NCBI RefSeq assembly: GCF_902506455.1
Contig: NZ_LR733844.1
Span: 2,303,866 to 2,367,865, forward strand
From: Sphingomonas sp. 8AM
Lineage (GTDB): Bacteria; Pseudomonadota; Alphaproteobacteria; Sphingomonadales; Sphingomonadaceae
Direction of reading: 5' to 3'
Length of the DNA: 64,000 nucleotides
Part shown: positions 54,370 through 61,644 of the stretch, in pieces
How positions within the stretch are numbered: the first letter of the stretch is position 1
Layout: the number at the start of each line of letters is the position of its first letter
Position numbers and translations under genes: made by a program
The notes under the pieces: model-generated
Database searches by the model: none
What the model was told of the DNA's origin: nothing
The model's input: only the letters and a program-made list of their open reading frames with translations

Positions 54370-55314
54370 ATGGAGATACGCTTCACCAAATGCCACGGTT
54401 CGGGCAACGACTTCCCGCTCGTCGACGGACGAACGCTGACGTTGTCGGAGCCGGATTGGGCGCAGCTCGCACGCGCGCTTGCGGACCGCACCGGACCGGT
54501 CGGCGGCGACGGGCTGCTGGTTCTGACCAACGGCGACGCGCAGGCACCGTTCGGGATGCGGATGTTCAACAGCGACGGGTCGGAGGCGGAGACCTGCCTC
54601 AATGGCCTGCGCTGCGTCGCGCGCGCCGGGTTCGAGGCGCTGGCGATCGACCGTGCCACCGCGCGGCTCAAGACCAGCCACGCCACGGTCGCTTGTGCCG
54701 CCCCGCTTGCCGAGTCAGTCTATACCGTCGAGGAGACCGCCGGCCCGGCGACCCTCGACCTCGCACGCTGGCCGCTGACCGGTGCGGGCGAGCGGCTGGT
54801 CGATGCGCCGCTCACGACGCTGCCCGGCGATCGGCGTTTCACCGCGGTGGCGATGCCCAACCCGCATCTCGTGACGTTCGTCGACGCCGTCGACGAGGCG
54901 GAACTGGTCGCGATCGGCGAGGTGTGCGAGGCGGCACCGATCTGGCTGCCCAACCGCGCCAACGTCTCGTTCGTCGAGGTGCGTGACGACGATACGCTGT
55001 TCGTGCGCACCTTCGAGCGCGGCGTCGGGCTGACCGACAGCTGCGGCAGCGCGATGGCCGCCTCGACCTACGCCGCATGTCTGACCGGACGGATCGGCTA
55101 CGACCATGACGTGACGGTGCTCAATCGCGGCGGGCTGGTCCGCGCGCGCGCGACCGGGGCGGCGATGGTGACGCTTCACGGTAATGCGACATGGGAATGG
55201 GACGGCGTGGTCGCGGTCGATCTCGCACGGGCACGCGCCGGCGACCTCCGCGTGCTCCGCCATTATGACGCGGAGATCGCCGCCTGGGCGCGCGTCGCCG
55301 ACGCAGCGCGCTGA
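54370..55314 (+). CDS. dapF: Diaminopimelate epimerase-like protein, divergent
   Basis: 314-residue member of the DapF fold (two similar alpha/beta barrels). N-terminal MEIRFTKCHGSGNDFPLVD, NSDGSEAETCLNGLRC and ERGVGLTDSCGSAM. The two thiol catalysts C76 and C225 are retained, but the canonical CGNG reads CLNG and ACGTG reads SCGSA, so the substrate-binding loops differ from standard DapF. It may be the cell's DapF or a second epimerase/isomerase of the PhzF-DapF superfamily. The start is ATG 54370. Confidence 0.82.
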   Translation: MEIRFTKCHGSGNDFPLVDGRTLTLSEPDWAQLARALADRTGPVGGDGLLVLTNGDAQAPFGMRMFNSDGSEAETCLNGLRCVARAGFEALAIDRATARLKTSHATVACAAPLAESVYTVEETAGPATLDLARWPLTGAGERLVDAPLTTLPGDRRFTAVAMPNPHLVTFVDAVDEAELVAIGEVCEAAPIWLPNRANVSFVEVRDDDTLFVRTFERGVGLTDSCGSAMAASTYAACLTGRIGYDHDVTVLNRGGLVRARATGAAMVTLHGNATWEWDGVVAVDLARARAGDLRVLRHYDAEIAAWARVADAAR

Positions 55315-55620
55315 GCGGGACCTGCAGGATCGCACCAGCGGAACAACGGCCAGAGCATGTGCAAGCACGGAGGACGCGAAGGGGTGATCGGGCGGCGCGG
55401 CAGCTCCGCGCCCCCACGTGAGATTTCACCGGACACCCGACGGTAAGCCTCCCGTTCGGTCATCCCGGCCTTGATCCGGGATCCCGCTCTTGACCGAGGT
55501 CGCGGGAACAAGCGGAACTCCGGATCAAGTCCGGCGCGACGGTCGGGGGAGCGGTTCGTACCCGATCGCCGGGCTGCGCCCGCCGCGACGGTCGGGACTC
55601 GCCCTGCAATATCAGCCGTC
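55315..55620. other. Gene-free region with a family B repeat
   Basis: 306 bases between convergent dapF and the GGDEF gene. Besides the repeat at 55459-55542, nothing recognisable is seen. Confidence 0.7.
55459..55542. repeat. Family B inverted repeat, full copy
   Basis: GTCATCCCGGCCTTGATCCG then GGATCCCGCTCTTG on the left and the inverted AAGCGGAACTCCGGATCAAG then TCCGGCGCGACGG on the right. Confidence 0.85.
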
Positions 55621-56718
55621 TCAGCGATCGGCGCGGGCGATCTGGTTCTTGCCGCGGTTCTTGGCCGCGTAGAGCGCCGTGTCGGCGGCGGTCAGCGCCT
55701 CCTCGCCCGCAACCATCGCGATCCCCGCCGAGAAGGTAATATGCCCGATCAGCTCGCCGCTGTCCTGATGCACCAGCGAGCGCTGCGCGAGCCGCTCGCG
55801 CACCGTGTCCAGCGCCGCGACGGCCTGATCGAGCGACATCCCTTTGAACAACAGCGCGAACTCCTCGCCGCCATAGCGGGCCAGCAGCACATCGCGCGGC
55901 AGCCCGGCGCGGACGAACGCCGCGAAGAACCGCAGCACGCGATCGCCGGCCGGGTGCCCGAACCGGTCGTTGACCTGTTTGAAATCGTCGATGTCGATCA
56001 ACGCCACCACCGCGGCGGTCTCGTCCGTTCCGCCGATGCTCTCGCGCAAGCGCTGCTCGAAGTTGCGACGGTTGGGCAGCCCGGTCAGATGGTCGTGTTC
56101 GGCGGCCTGCCGGGCGCGGTGCAGTTCGTTGCGCAGCGCATCGGCCTCCTCGCGGGCATGGTGCAGCTGCCCCTCGACCAGCCGTGCCGCCGCCACCGCG
56201 GCCTCGGTCAGCCCGATGATCCGCGAAATCGTGCCCTTGGGATCGCTGCTCAGCCGCCCCGCCTCGACGTGCAGCGCGTTGCCGAACGTCTCCGCCGTAC
56301 CGCGCGATTCCCCGACCGCCGCCAGACAGTCGCCGATCCGTTCTTCCAGCGCATCGGCGATGCGGCTGAGCGCGCCCGCCTGCGCCTCGTCGTCGCGCGC
56401 CGCGATCCGCGCGAGGCTGGCGTCGGTCAGCCCCTGACCGCTGCGCAGTTGCTCGGCGACCGCCGCGCCCGTTCCCGGATCCTCGCCCGAGACATAGGCG
56501 TGGAGCACGCCATAGGCGCACGGCGACGGCGTCAGCGCATGTGAAAAGATCAGCGTGCCGATGTCGTCGAACAGCCGGCGGAACACCGTCGCGCGCTGTT
56601 GCGCGACGGTGCCGGTCGCCGGGGCGGTCGTCTCCGCCGTGGCGTCCTCGGCGCCGAACCAGCCCAGCACGCGACGGCGGCGGCGCGCCGCGACGGGGAT
56701 CGAGGACGACGAGGTCAC
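55621..56718 (-). CDS. Diguanylate cyclase, GGDEF domain
   Basis: 365-residue soluble protein. The N-terminal 190 residues are helical with no recognised domain; a coiled coil (HHAREEADALRNELHRARQA) leads into the GGDEF domain, which starts at DHLTGLPNRRNF. The active site reads GGEEF (residues 283-287), fully competent by family rules; no inhibitory RxxD site is seen. Its start overlaps the HD-GYP stop by four bases, so a synthase and a hydrolase of c-di-GMP are made together. Confidence 0.93.
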   Translation of the reverse strand: MTSSSSIPVAARRRRRVLGWFGAEDATAETTAPATGTVAQQRATVFRRLFDDIGTLIFSHALTPSPCAYGVLHAYVSGEDPGTGAAVAEQLRSGQGLTDASLARIAARDDEAQAGALSRIADALEERIGDCLAAVGESRGTAETFGNALHVEAGRLSSDPKGTISRIIGLTEAAVAAARLVEGQLHHAREEADALRNELHRARQAAEHDHLTGLPNRRNFEQRLRESIGGTDETAAVVALIDIDDFKQVNDRFGHPAGDRVLRFFAAFVRAGLPRDVLLARYGGEEFALLFKGMSLDQAVAALDTVRERLAQRSLVHQDSGELIGHITFSAGIAMVAGEEALTAADTALYAAKNRGKNQIARADR

Positions 56719-57995
56719 GACAGCACTCCCTTCGACATGGCGGCGGCCGACGGCGCGGGGCGCTCGCCGAGGATTTCGGACTCAAGCGTCGTCCAGCGAT
56801 CCCCGAACCACCGCTGCCCGCATTCGGCGCGATGGATCGGATCGTCCGCGATCGTCGCGGCGAGGTCGTGCGCCGGGATGAAGCGCTGGGCGGGGATATC
56901 GTAGAAGACCCGGACGATCGGCTGCGTCGGCTCACGGTCGTTGCCCTCGATGACGATCGCCAGCCGGCTCGATTGCAGCCGCACCAGTCCGCCGACCGGG
57001 TGAATGCCGATACTTTCGATGAAGCGATCGAGCAGCTCGGCATCGAAATGCCCGCTCCACGACCGCATCCGTGACAGCGCCTCGCTCGGCGACCAGGGTC
57101 GCTTGTACGGCCGTTGCGACGTGACCGCGTCGTAGACGTCGCAGATCGAGCTCATCCGCGCGGCGAGCGACAACTGGTCCCCACGCAACCCCTCGGGATA
57201 GCCGCGCCCGTCATACCGCTCGTGATGGTGGAGGCACACGTCGAGCACGACCGGCGGCAGCGCGCGGCCGGCGCTCAGCAGGGCGTACCCCTTTTCCGGA
57301 TGGTGGCGCAGCACCGCCATCTCGGGCGGTTCCAGCTTGCCCGGCTTGTCGAGCAACGCCTTGGGCACCCCCATCTTGCCGATGTCGTGGAGCAAGCCGG
57401 CGAGACCCAGCGCGCTCACGTCCGCATCGGGCAGTTTCAGCGTCTGCGCGAAATGGATCAGCAGCGCGGCGACCGCGATCGAATGGACATAGGTATATTC
57501 GTCCTTCGACTTCAGCCGCGTGACGTTCAGCATGGCCGCGGCGTCGCGCGTCACCGATTCGACGATCTGTTCGGCGACCGGGGTCAGCGCCTGCACGTCG
57601 ACCGCCCGACCCAGCCGCACCTCGTCGAACATCGCCTGCACGATCACCTTCGAGGCATCGACGACGGCCTGCGCCCGCTGCTCGGGCGAGATCGCACCGC
57701 GCCGGCGGCGGGACGGCAGATGCGGTTCGTCAAGGGCCGCCAGCCCGGCATCGGGCGCTGCATCATCGGGCCCGGCCAGCACCGAGCCCGGCGCCGGCGG
57801 CGCGGCGGCGGGGCCGATCCCCCTGGACAGATCGATGACCAGGCCGACGACGCCGCTCTCACGCAATTTCTTCAGATCGGCCGCGGTGTCGAGCATGAAG
57901 TGCCGGCGCCAGAACGGGCTGGCCATCCACCCGCCCTTGACGGCGTGTACGAACATGCCGAGCCGCGCATCCTCCGTCTTGATCGTTACCAGCAC
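56715..57995 (-). CDS. HD-GYP c-di-GMP phosphodiesterase with DUF3391
   Basis: 426 residues. A DUF3391-type N-terminus (VTIKTEDARLGMFVHAVKGG) precedes the HD-GYP domain: HD pair at 203-204 in LLHDIGKMGVP, and HHERYDGRGYPEG at 257-269 with the GYP motif intact. Such proteins hydrolyse c-di-GMP. The linker between (about 60-105) is Pro/Ala/Arg-rich. It is the first gene of a two-gene operon with the GGDEF protein. Confidence 0.94.
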   Translation of the reverse strand: MLVTIKTEDARLGMFVHAVKGGWMASPFWRRHFMLDTAADLKKLRESGVVGLVIDLSRGIGPAAAPPAPGSVLAGPDDAAPDAGLAALDEPHLPSRRRRGAISPEQRAQAVVDASKVIVQAMFDEVRLGRAVDVQALTPVAEQIVESVTRDAAAMLNVTRLKSKDEYTYVHSIAVAALLIHFAQTLKLPDADVSALGLAGLLHDIGKMGVPKALLDKPGKLEPPEMAVLRHHPEKGYALLSAGRALPPVVLDVCLHHHERYDGRGYPEGLRGDQLSLAARMSSICDVYDAVTSQRPYKRPWSPSEALSRMRSWSGHFDAELLDRFIESIGIHPVGGLVRLQSSRLAIVIEGNDREPTQPIVRVFYDIPAQRFIPAHDLAATIADDPIHRAECGQRWFGDRWTTLESEILGERPAPSAAAMSKGVLS

Positions 57996-58424
57996 CGCTA
58001 CCCAAGCCCCCCTGCTGACCGGGCTTTGCAGCAGATGTGATTAAGGACCGGTGTGGAAGATCAAGAATTCAGGTCAATATGCTGCCGTCGCTTGCATCGG
58101 GCGCCGCCTCGACGACGCCGATATGCCGGCCCGCCGCATGGCGGCGCGCTCGCCGGCCTCGCACCGTGCGCGTCGCTCTTTTCCGGGCACCGGATTGCCC
58201 GATGGATGTCAGCCCGTCGCCCGGCTCGCCTGCCGAAGGGAAACGATCATGGCGGAAGCGCCCTATTCGCCCGAACCGGCGAAGCCACGGCGATAAAGCC
58301 TTGTATTTACTTCCGCACTGCAACATAAACTTTCTGTGAAGATCGCGTTAAACCGATCTGGACCTAATCTACATCAGGAAACGGACCGCATCGATGAGCT
58401 GGGCGCCTGATCGGGTGAACATGC
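57996..58424. other. Gene-free region
   Basis: 429 bases between divergent genes. Short open frames on the plus strand overlap one another in all three frames without motifs, so none is called. The 90 bases before 58425 are A/T-rich (around 58300-58380) and probably hold the promoter of the DUF535 gene. Confidence 0.6.
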
Positions 58425-59336
58425 GTGCCGGCATTTAAACCCTCGCGTCGCCGGTTGCGTCAGCTGGGCAGCTTGCTCCGGCATCCCGGCGATCACCTGC
58501 GGTTGTACCGGACATTGTCGCGCGCCCGCGCCGCAGGGGCCAGCGCGCCGCGCGCGTCGTACAAATATGTCGGGCAGTACCTCGCCGCGTCGTTGACGCG
58601 GCAAACCCGGCTCGCCGCGATCCTTCACCATCACGATCTGGTCGCCCGCCTCGCCGCGCAGCACGGCAACACGTTGTGGCGCGAACCGTTCGTGCTCTGG
58701 CAGCACGATGACGAACACGGTCGCCGCCATGCGGTCTCGCTTCATGCCGCCGGACTCGCCCCCATGGAGGGCGAATGCGAGCTGGCATATTGCCTTGACG
58801 GAAAGCGCCTGTTCACGCTGACCTTCGCCTTCGTCGGCGGCGAGATCATCGGCGAGGCCGAAGGGACGCTGCTCTTCGTCGGCGGATTGCAGGGCGCCTA
58901 TTACGCACGCGAGGAGCTGCGCTACGCGGCCCGCGCGAACGGCGAGATCGCCGCGCCGACGCTGCTCCTGCTCGCGGCGGCCGCGCTTGCCGAGGCGCTC
59001 GGCATCGTCCGGCTCGCCGGCCCCTCCCGGCGGACGCAGGCGTCGGCGACCTACGTCGTGGACGGTCGGTCGAGCTCGCTCGATTACGACGAACTGTGGG
59101 CCGGGCTGGGTGGCGAGCCGACCGCGCGCGGCTTCTTCATTGTCGATTCCTTGCGCGATCCTGCGGCGACGGCCGAGGTGTCGGGCAAGCACCGCTCCCG
59201 CACGCGACGCCGGCGGCGACTGCGCGCTGCCATTCGCGCCGAAATGCTTGCGACGATCCAGACGGCCTTGAACCAGCCCGGGCGGCCGGCACGCCCGGGA
59301 TGGAGCACGCCGGTGCTGGCCGGATCGAACGCGTGA
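58425..59336 (+). CDS. VirK/YbjX-type DUF535 protein
   Basis: 303 residues matching the DUF535 family (VirK in Shigella, YbjX in E. coli). Conserved signals: EGECELAYCLDGKRLFTLTF, GGLQGAYYAREELRYAARAN, RLAGPSRRTQ and YDELWAGLGG with GFFIVDSL. The N-terminal 60 residues are basic. Function is not established; VirK is linked to virulence-factor export or membrane stress resistance. The start is GTG 58425; the overlapping ATG 58421 is in another frame and ends after five codons. Confidence 0.8.
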   Translation: MPAFKPSRRRLRQLGSLLRHPGDHLRLYRTLSRARAAGASAPRASYKYVGQYLAASLTRQTRLAAILHHHDLVARLAAQHGNTLWREPFVLWQHDDEHGRRHAVSLHAAGLAPMEGECELAYCLDGKRLFTLTFAFVGGEIIGEAEGTLLFVGGLQGAYYAREELRYAARANGEIAAPTLLLLAAAALAEALGIVRLAGPSRRTQASATYVVDGRSSSLDYDELWAGLGGEPTARGFFIVDSLRDPAATAEVSGKHRSRTRRRRRLRAAIRAEMLATIQTALNQPGRPARPGWSTPVLAGSNA

Positions 59337-59438
59337 CCTTCGCGCAGCCCCGGCAACGGAAAGCTGCTCCCCGCCGCTCTCGCGATAGACCCATTACAGC
59401 TTCGGACCTTGGCAGGAGCGGCCCCTGCGATCGCAGTA

Positions 59439-59580
59439 TCAAGTGTCCGCTCTTCGACCGGTTTCTCCCCGACATCGACGCGCTACAGGGTGTAACCCAT
59501 TTCCAAACCGCTGGTTGTGTCACCCCGAAGAGCGACGCGAGCGCGGCTTGAGACCCAAGCAATTCGAGCGCTCGAATCAT
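59439..59580 (-). pseudogene. Decayed Cro/YdaS-like HTH gene
   Basis: From ATG 59580 the frame gives MIRALELLGSQAALASLFGV then TQPAVWKWV, the N-terminal helix-turn-helix of YdaS/Cro-like repressors. After WKWV the expected continuation is lost in this frame; in the +1 frame a possible remnant reads CRGETGRR and stops at 59439. A one-base deletion plus further decay fits best. It faces the XRE repressor gene, as cro faces cI in a phage immunity region. Upstream ATG 59607 is an alternative start. Medium confidence for decay; the HTH itself is clear. Confidence 0.5.
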
Positions 59581-59662
59581 AGCTTCATATGGGCCGACCT
59601 GCGTCATAACTCTGGCTATGACTATCCTACGTTGCAGTAAATAGGACTCTACGCTTCTCCGG

Positions 59663-59678
59663 TATTACAAAAGTAATA
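59663..59678. promoter_or_regulatory. 16-bp palindromic operator between cro-like and XRE genes
   Basis: TATTAC-AAAA-GTAATA: perfect 6-bp arms around four A, two bases before the XRE start codon at 59681 and 83 bases from the divergent Cro-like start. Form and place match a repressor operator of phage-type switches. Confidence 0.7.
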
Positions 59679-59680
59679 TT

Positions 59681-60082
59681 TTGGCTCGCGTGAGCTTGGT
59701 TGGTTCCCGCTTGGCTGAACGTCTAGACGCTGCGTCTCTGACGCAGACCGAGCTGGCGCGTCGGATCGGCGTGACTCAAGGCACGATTGCTCATCTCATT
59801 CGTGGTCGGTCGAGCGGGTCGACGCATCTTCATCGGATCGCGCGGGAGCTTCATACCACGCCGGGCTATCTCTCGGGTGAGATTGATGACCCAGATGAAG
59901 GCGCGGACGTGGGGCAGCGATTGTCGAGCGATGAACTGGAATGGCTCGAAATTTACGCCCGCATGACCGCCTCTCAGCGGCGTTTGGCTCGCGGCCTGCT
60001 TGGAGAGCTGGTGAAGGCGAACGCTCCATCTAACCAGGACCAAACCGAACGGGATGATCTTGGAAAATCGGATCCGGCATGA
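59681..60082 (+). CDS. XRE/cI-like transcriptional regulator
   Basis: 133 residues with an N-terminal Xre helix-turn-helix: SRLAERLDAASLTQTELARR, IGVTQGTIAHLIRGRSSGST, then HRIARELHTTPGYLSGE, the typical closing of phage cI-like repressors. The C-terminal half (about 75-133) is short and helical; no LexA-type peptidase motif is seen, so autocleavage is unlikely. The start is TTG 59681 or GTG 59690, both right after the palindrome and without a ribosome site, so the message may be leaderless. Confidence 0.88.
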   Translation: MARVSLVGSRLAERLDAASLTQTELARRIGVTQGTIAHLIRGRSSGSTHLHRIARELHTTPGYLSGEIDDPDEGADVGQRLSSDELEWLEIYARMTASQRRLARGLLGELVKANAPSNQDQTERDDLGKSDPA

Positions 60083-60180
60083 GCGATGTCATAATTCCAT
60101 GCAGTCGGTGCCGAAGGATCTTGCTTGGTTGATGTCGAAGTTGCCGTCGAGTTTGAGATAGCGACGATCGGAGCAGTAAG

Positions 60181-60507
60181 GTGAGCTACAGCGTCTCTCT
60201 GGTCGGCACGACGCATTACCAGCCTTCCATCCGTATGCTCCGCAGAGGCAATTCGGTCCGCATTTGCCGGAAAATTGGCAACCCTCATGATAAGGACGCC
60301 ATCGTTGCCGTGAGCAGTGGCGGAAAGCGAATTGGCTACATCGCCCGCGATAGCTGGATACAACGCTTAGCTTACGAGGAAGCGAAGTCCTGCAGCGCGT
60401 TTTTGACCGATACGCCCAATGTCGGCGATGGGTTGTTGGCGGTGGTTTTGAGCGTTCGGATTTCACCTGAGCCGATGGAAATCGTTCACTACCTCAACCT
60501 GAAGTAG
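60181..60507 (+). CDS. Stand-alone HIRAN domain protein
   Basis: 108 residues forming little more than one HIRAN domain: VSLVGTTHYQPSIRMLRRGN, the I-x-NPHDKDAIVAV core, and KRIGYIARDSWIQRLAYEEA. HIRAN domains bind DNA ends or stalled forks (HLTF, Rad5) and in bacteria occur alone or fused to nucleases and helicases. No partner enzyme is adjacent. The start is GTG 60181 with GGAG upstream. It follows the XRE gene by 98 bases on the same strand. Confidence 0.85.
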   Translation: MSYSVSLVGTTHYQPSIRMLRRGNSVRICRKIGNPHDKDAIVAVSSGGKRIGYIARDSWIQRLAYEEAKSCSAFLTDTPNVGDGLLAVVLSVRISPEPMEIVHYLNLK

Positions 60508-60633
60508 CCTGCCTGTGGAGCGATCTTGGCCGTGAGCCGGTCCGCGCGCGGGTGGTAATTCAGTGGCGTGCTTATGGCGGCGATCAGATGTACCGCTTTA
60601 ATCCGTAGCTACAGATAATCCTTGCGCGCGCAT

Positions 60634-60653
60634 TTCTTTGTAGCTACAAAGAA
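60634..60653. promoter_or_regulatory. Perfect 20-bp palindrome at the brnT start
   Basis: TTCTTTGTAGCTACAAAGAA is its own reverse complement and ends two bases before the brnT ATG. Its centre GTAGCTAC (60640-60647) recurs at 60605-60612. BrnA antitoxins repress their own operon through palindromes, so this is a likely BrnA operator. Confidence 0.75.
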
Positions 60654-60655
60654 GC

Positions 60656-60907
60656 ATGGATATCGAGTTCGACCCCGCCAAGGATGAAGCGAATATCGCC
60701 AAGCATGGCATCTCGCTGTCCCGCGCGGCCGAGCTGGCCGGTGTCGTCGTTGTGCAGGATGACCGGTTCGCCGAACCGCGCTTCCGCCTGTACGGCGAGA
60801 TCGACGGCCTGTCCTATTGCGCGGCCGTGACGATGCGCGGCGAGGTCGTGCGCGTCATAAATCTGCGCCGTGCCCATGCGAAGGAGATGCGCCGTCATGG
60901 CTTCTGA
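60656..60907 (+). CDS. brnT: BrnT-type toxin (DUF497)
   Basis: 83-residue RelE-fold toxin: MDIEFDPAKDEANIAKHGIS is the hallmark N-terminus (F-D-x-x-K-x-x-x-N-x-x-K-H), followed by RFRLYGEIDG and the C-terminal RVINLRRAHAKEMRRH with the basic catalytic residues. BrnT is a ribosome-independent or -dependent RNase that stops growth until neutralised by BrnA. ATG 60656 lies directly after the palindrome. It overlaps brnA by 11 bases. Confidence 0.95.
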   Translation: MDIEFDPAKDEANIAKHGISLSRAAELAGVVVVQDDRFAEPRFRLYGEIDGLSYCAAVTMRGEVVRVINLRRAHAKEMRRHGF

Positions 60908-61181
60908 AAAACCCCCCGTCGTGTTCGACGACGACAATCCGGAATGGACGGAGGAGGACGTCGCGCGCGCACGGCCGATCGCCGAGTTCCCGGCGCTGGC
61001 GAAGGCGTTTCCGAATGGCAGCAAGCCGCGCGGTCGACCGAAGGGATCGACGACATCGAAGAAGTCGCAGGTCACGCTCCGGCTCGACACCGACATCATC
61101 GAGCGGTTCAAGGCCGACGGGCCGGGCTGGCAGTCGCGCATGAACGCGGCGCTGCGCGCGGCGGTGACCGGCCAAGAGTGA
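60897..61181 (+). CDS. brnA: BrnA-type antitoxin
   Basis: 94 residues. The N-terminal half (VVFDDDNPEWTEEDVARARP) is disordered and acidic and should wrap BrnT; the C-terminal half has the ribbon-helix-helix fold (SQVTLRLDTDIIERFKADGP then GWQSRMNAALRAAV), which dimerises and binds the operator. ATG 60897 overlaps the brnT end by 11 bases, the usual toxin-first order of brnTA. Confidence 0.94.
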   Translation: MASEKPPVVFDDDNPEWTEEDVARARPIAEFPALAKAFPNGSKPRGRPKGSTTSKKSQVTLRLDTDIIERFKADGPGWQSRMNAALRAAVTGQE

Positions 61182-61211
61182 GCCGGACACGGTAGTGGCG
61201 AGGACGGGAAC

Positions 61212-61508
61212 ATGGCGATACCGACGACGCCGTTCGATGCGGCGAAGTACCTGACCGACGCAGAGTCGCAGCTCGAGCTGCTCAACGAGGCGCTGGACAC
61301 CAAATCCGCGCCCGTCGTCGTCCATGCAATCCGCACCATCGTGCGCGCCCGCGGCATCGCAGAGCCGACGACCAAGTTGGACATCGATCCGACGGCGCTT
61401 TCAGAAGTGGTCGCCGAAGGCCCTGACCCGACGATCGCGGCGACCCTTGCGGTGCTGCACGGCCTCGGTTTCGAGTTGCAGGCGCGGATTAAGTCGAAGG
61501 CGACCTGA
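61212..61508 (+). CDS. HigA/Xre-type addiction-module antitoxin, orphan
   Basis: 98 residues resembling the putative addiction-module antidote family: MAIPTTPFDAAKYLTDAESQ at the N-terminus, then NEALDTKSAPVVVHAIRTIV, RARGIAEPTTKLDIDPTALS and a closing TIAATLAVLHGLGFELQARI. Normally a RelE/HigB-like toxin gene lies just upstream; here it is brnA, 30 bases away, and no toxin follows. It may be an orphan acquired with a lost partner, or may serve BrnTA in some way. The HTH is less conserved than usual. Confidence 0.75.
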   Translation: MAIPTTPFDAAKYLTDAESQLELLNEALDTKSAPVVVHAIRTIVRARGIAEPTTKLDIDPTALSEVVAEGPDPTIAATLAVLHGLGFELQARIKSKAT

Positions 61509-61520
61509 TCGGCCCTCGTG

Positions 61521-61542
61521 CCCGTAGCGGCATGGCTACGGG
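61521..61542 (+). terminator. Hairpin after the antitoxin gene
   Basis: CCCGTAGC, six-base loop GGCATG, GCTACGGG: eight perfect pairs, 12 bases after the stop. No U tract, so termination is only probable. Confidence 0.45.
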
Positions 61543-61606
61543 TATCGCGCGGGTACAGCCTCAATTCGGCGCGTGCCTTCAGCATTTCCGCGGAGCCGCG
61601 ATGACG

Positions 61607-61637
61607 GAGGTGGAGGGCATCTCCGCCTCAATGTCCG
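61607..61637. repeat. Left copy of a direct repeat flanking the MASE1-GGDEF gene
   Basis: Hairpin GAGGTGGAG/CTCCGCCTC running into CTCCGCCTCAATGTCCG (61621-61637). The latter 17 bases recur exactly at 63306-63322 in the same orientation. Confidence 0.8.
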
Positions 61638-61644
61638 CGTCGGC

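Noticed and set aside
55460..57043. A 527-codon minus-strand open frame
   Set aside because: Out-of-frame shadow across the HD-GYP and GGDEF genes; the real frames carry both active sites.
58037..58339. Possible small plus-strand gene upstream of the DUF535 gene
   Set aside because: Three overlapping frames of 80-100 codons, none with a ribosome site, conserved-looking motif or signal peptide.
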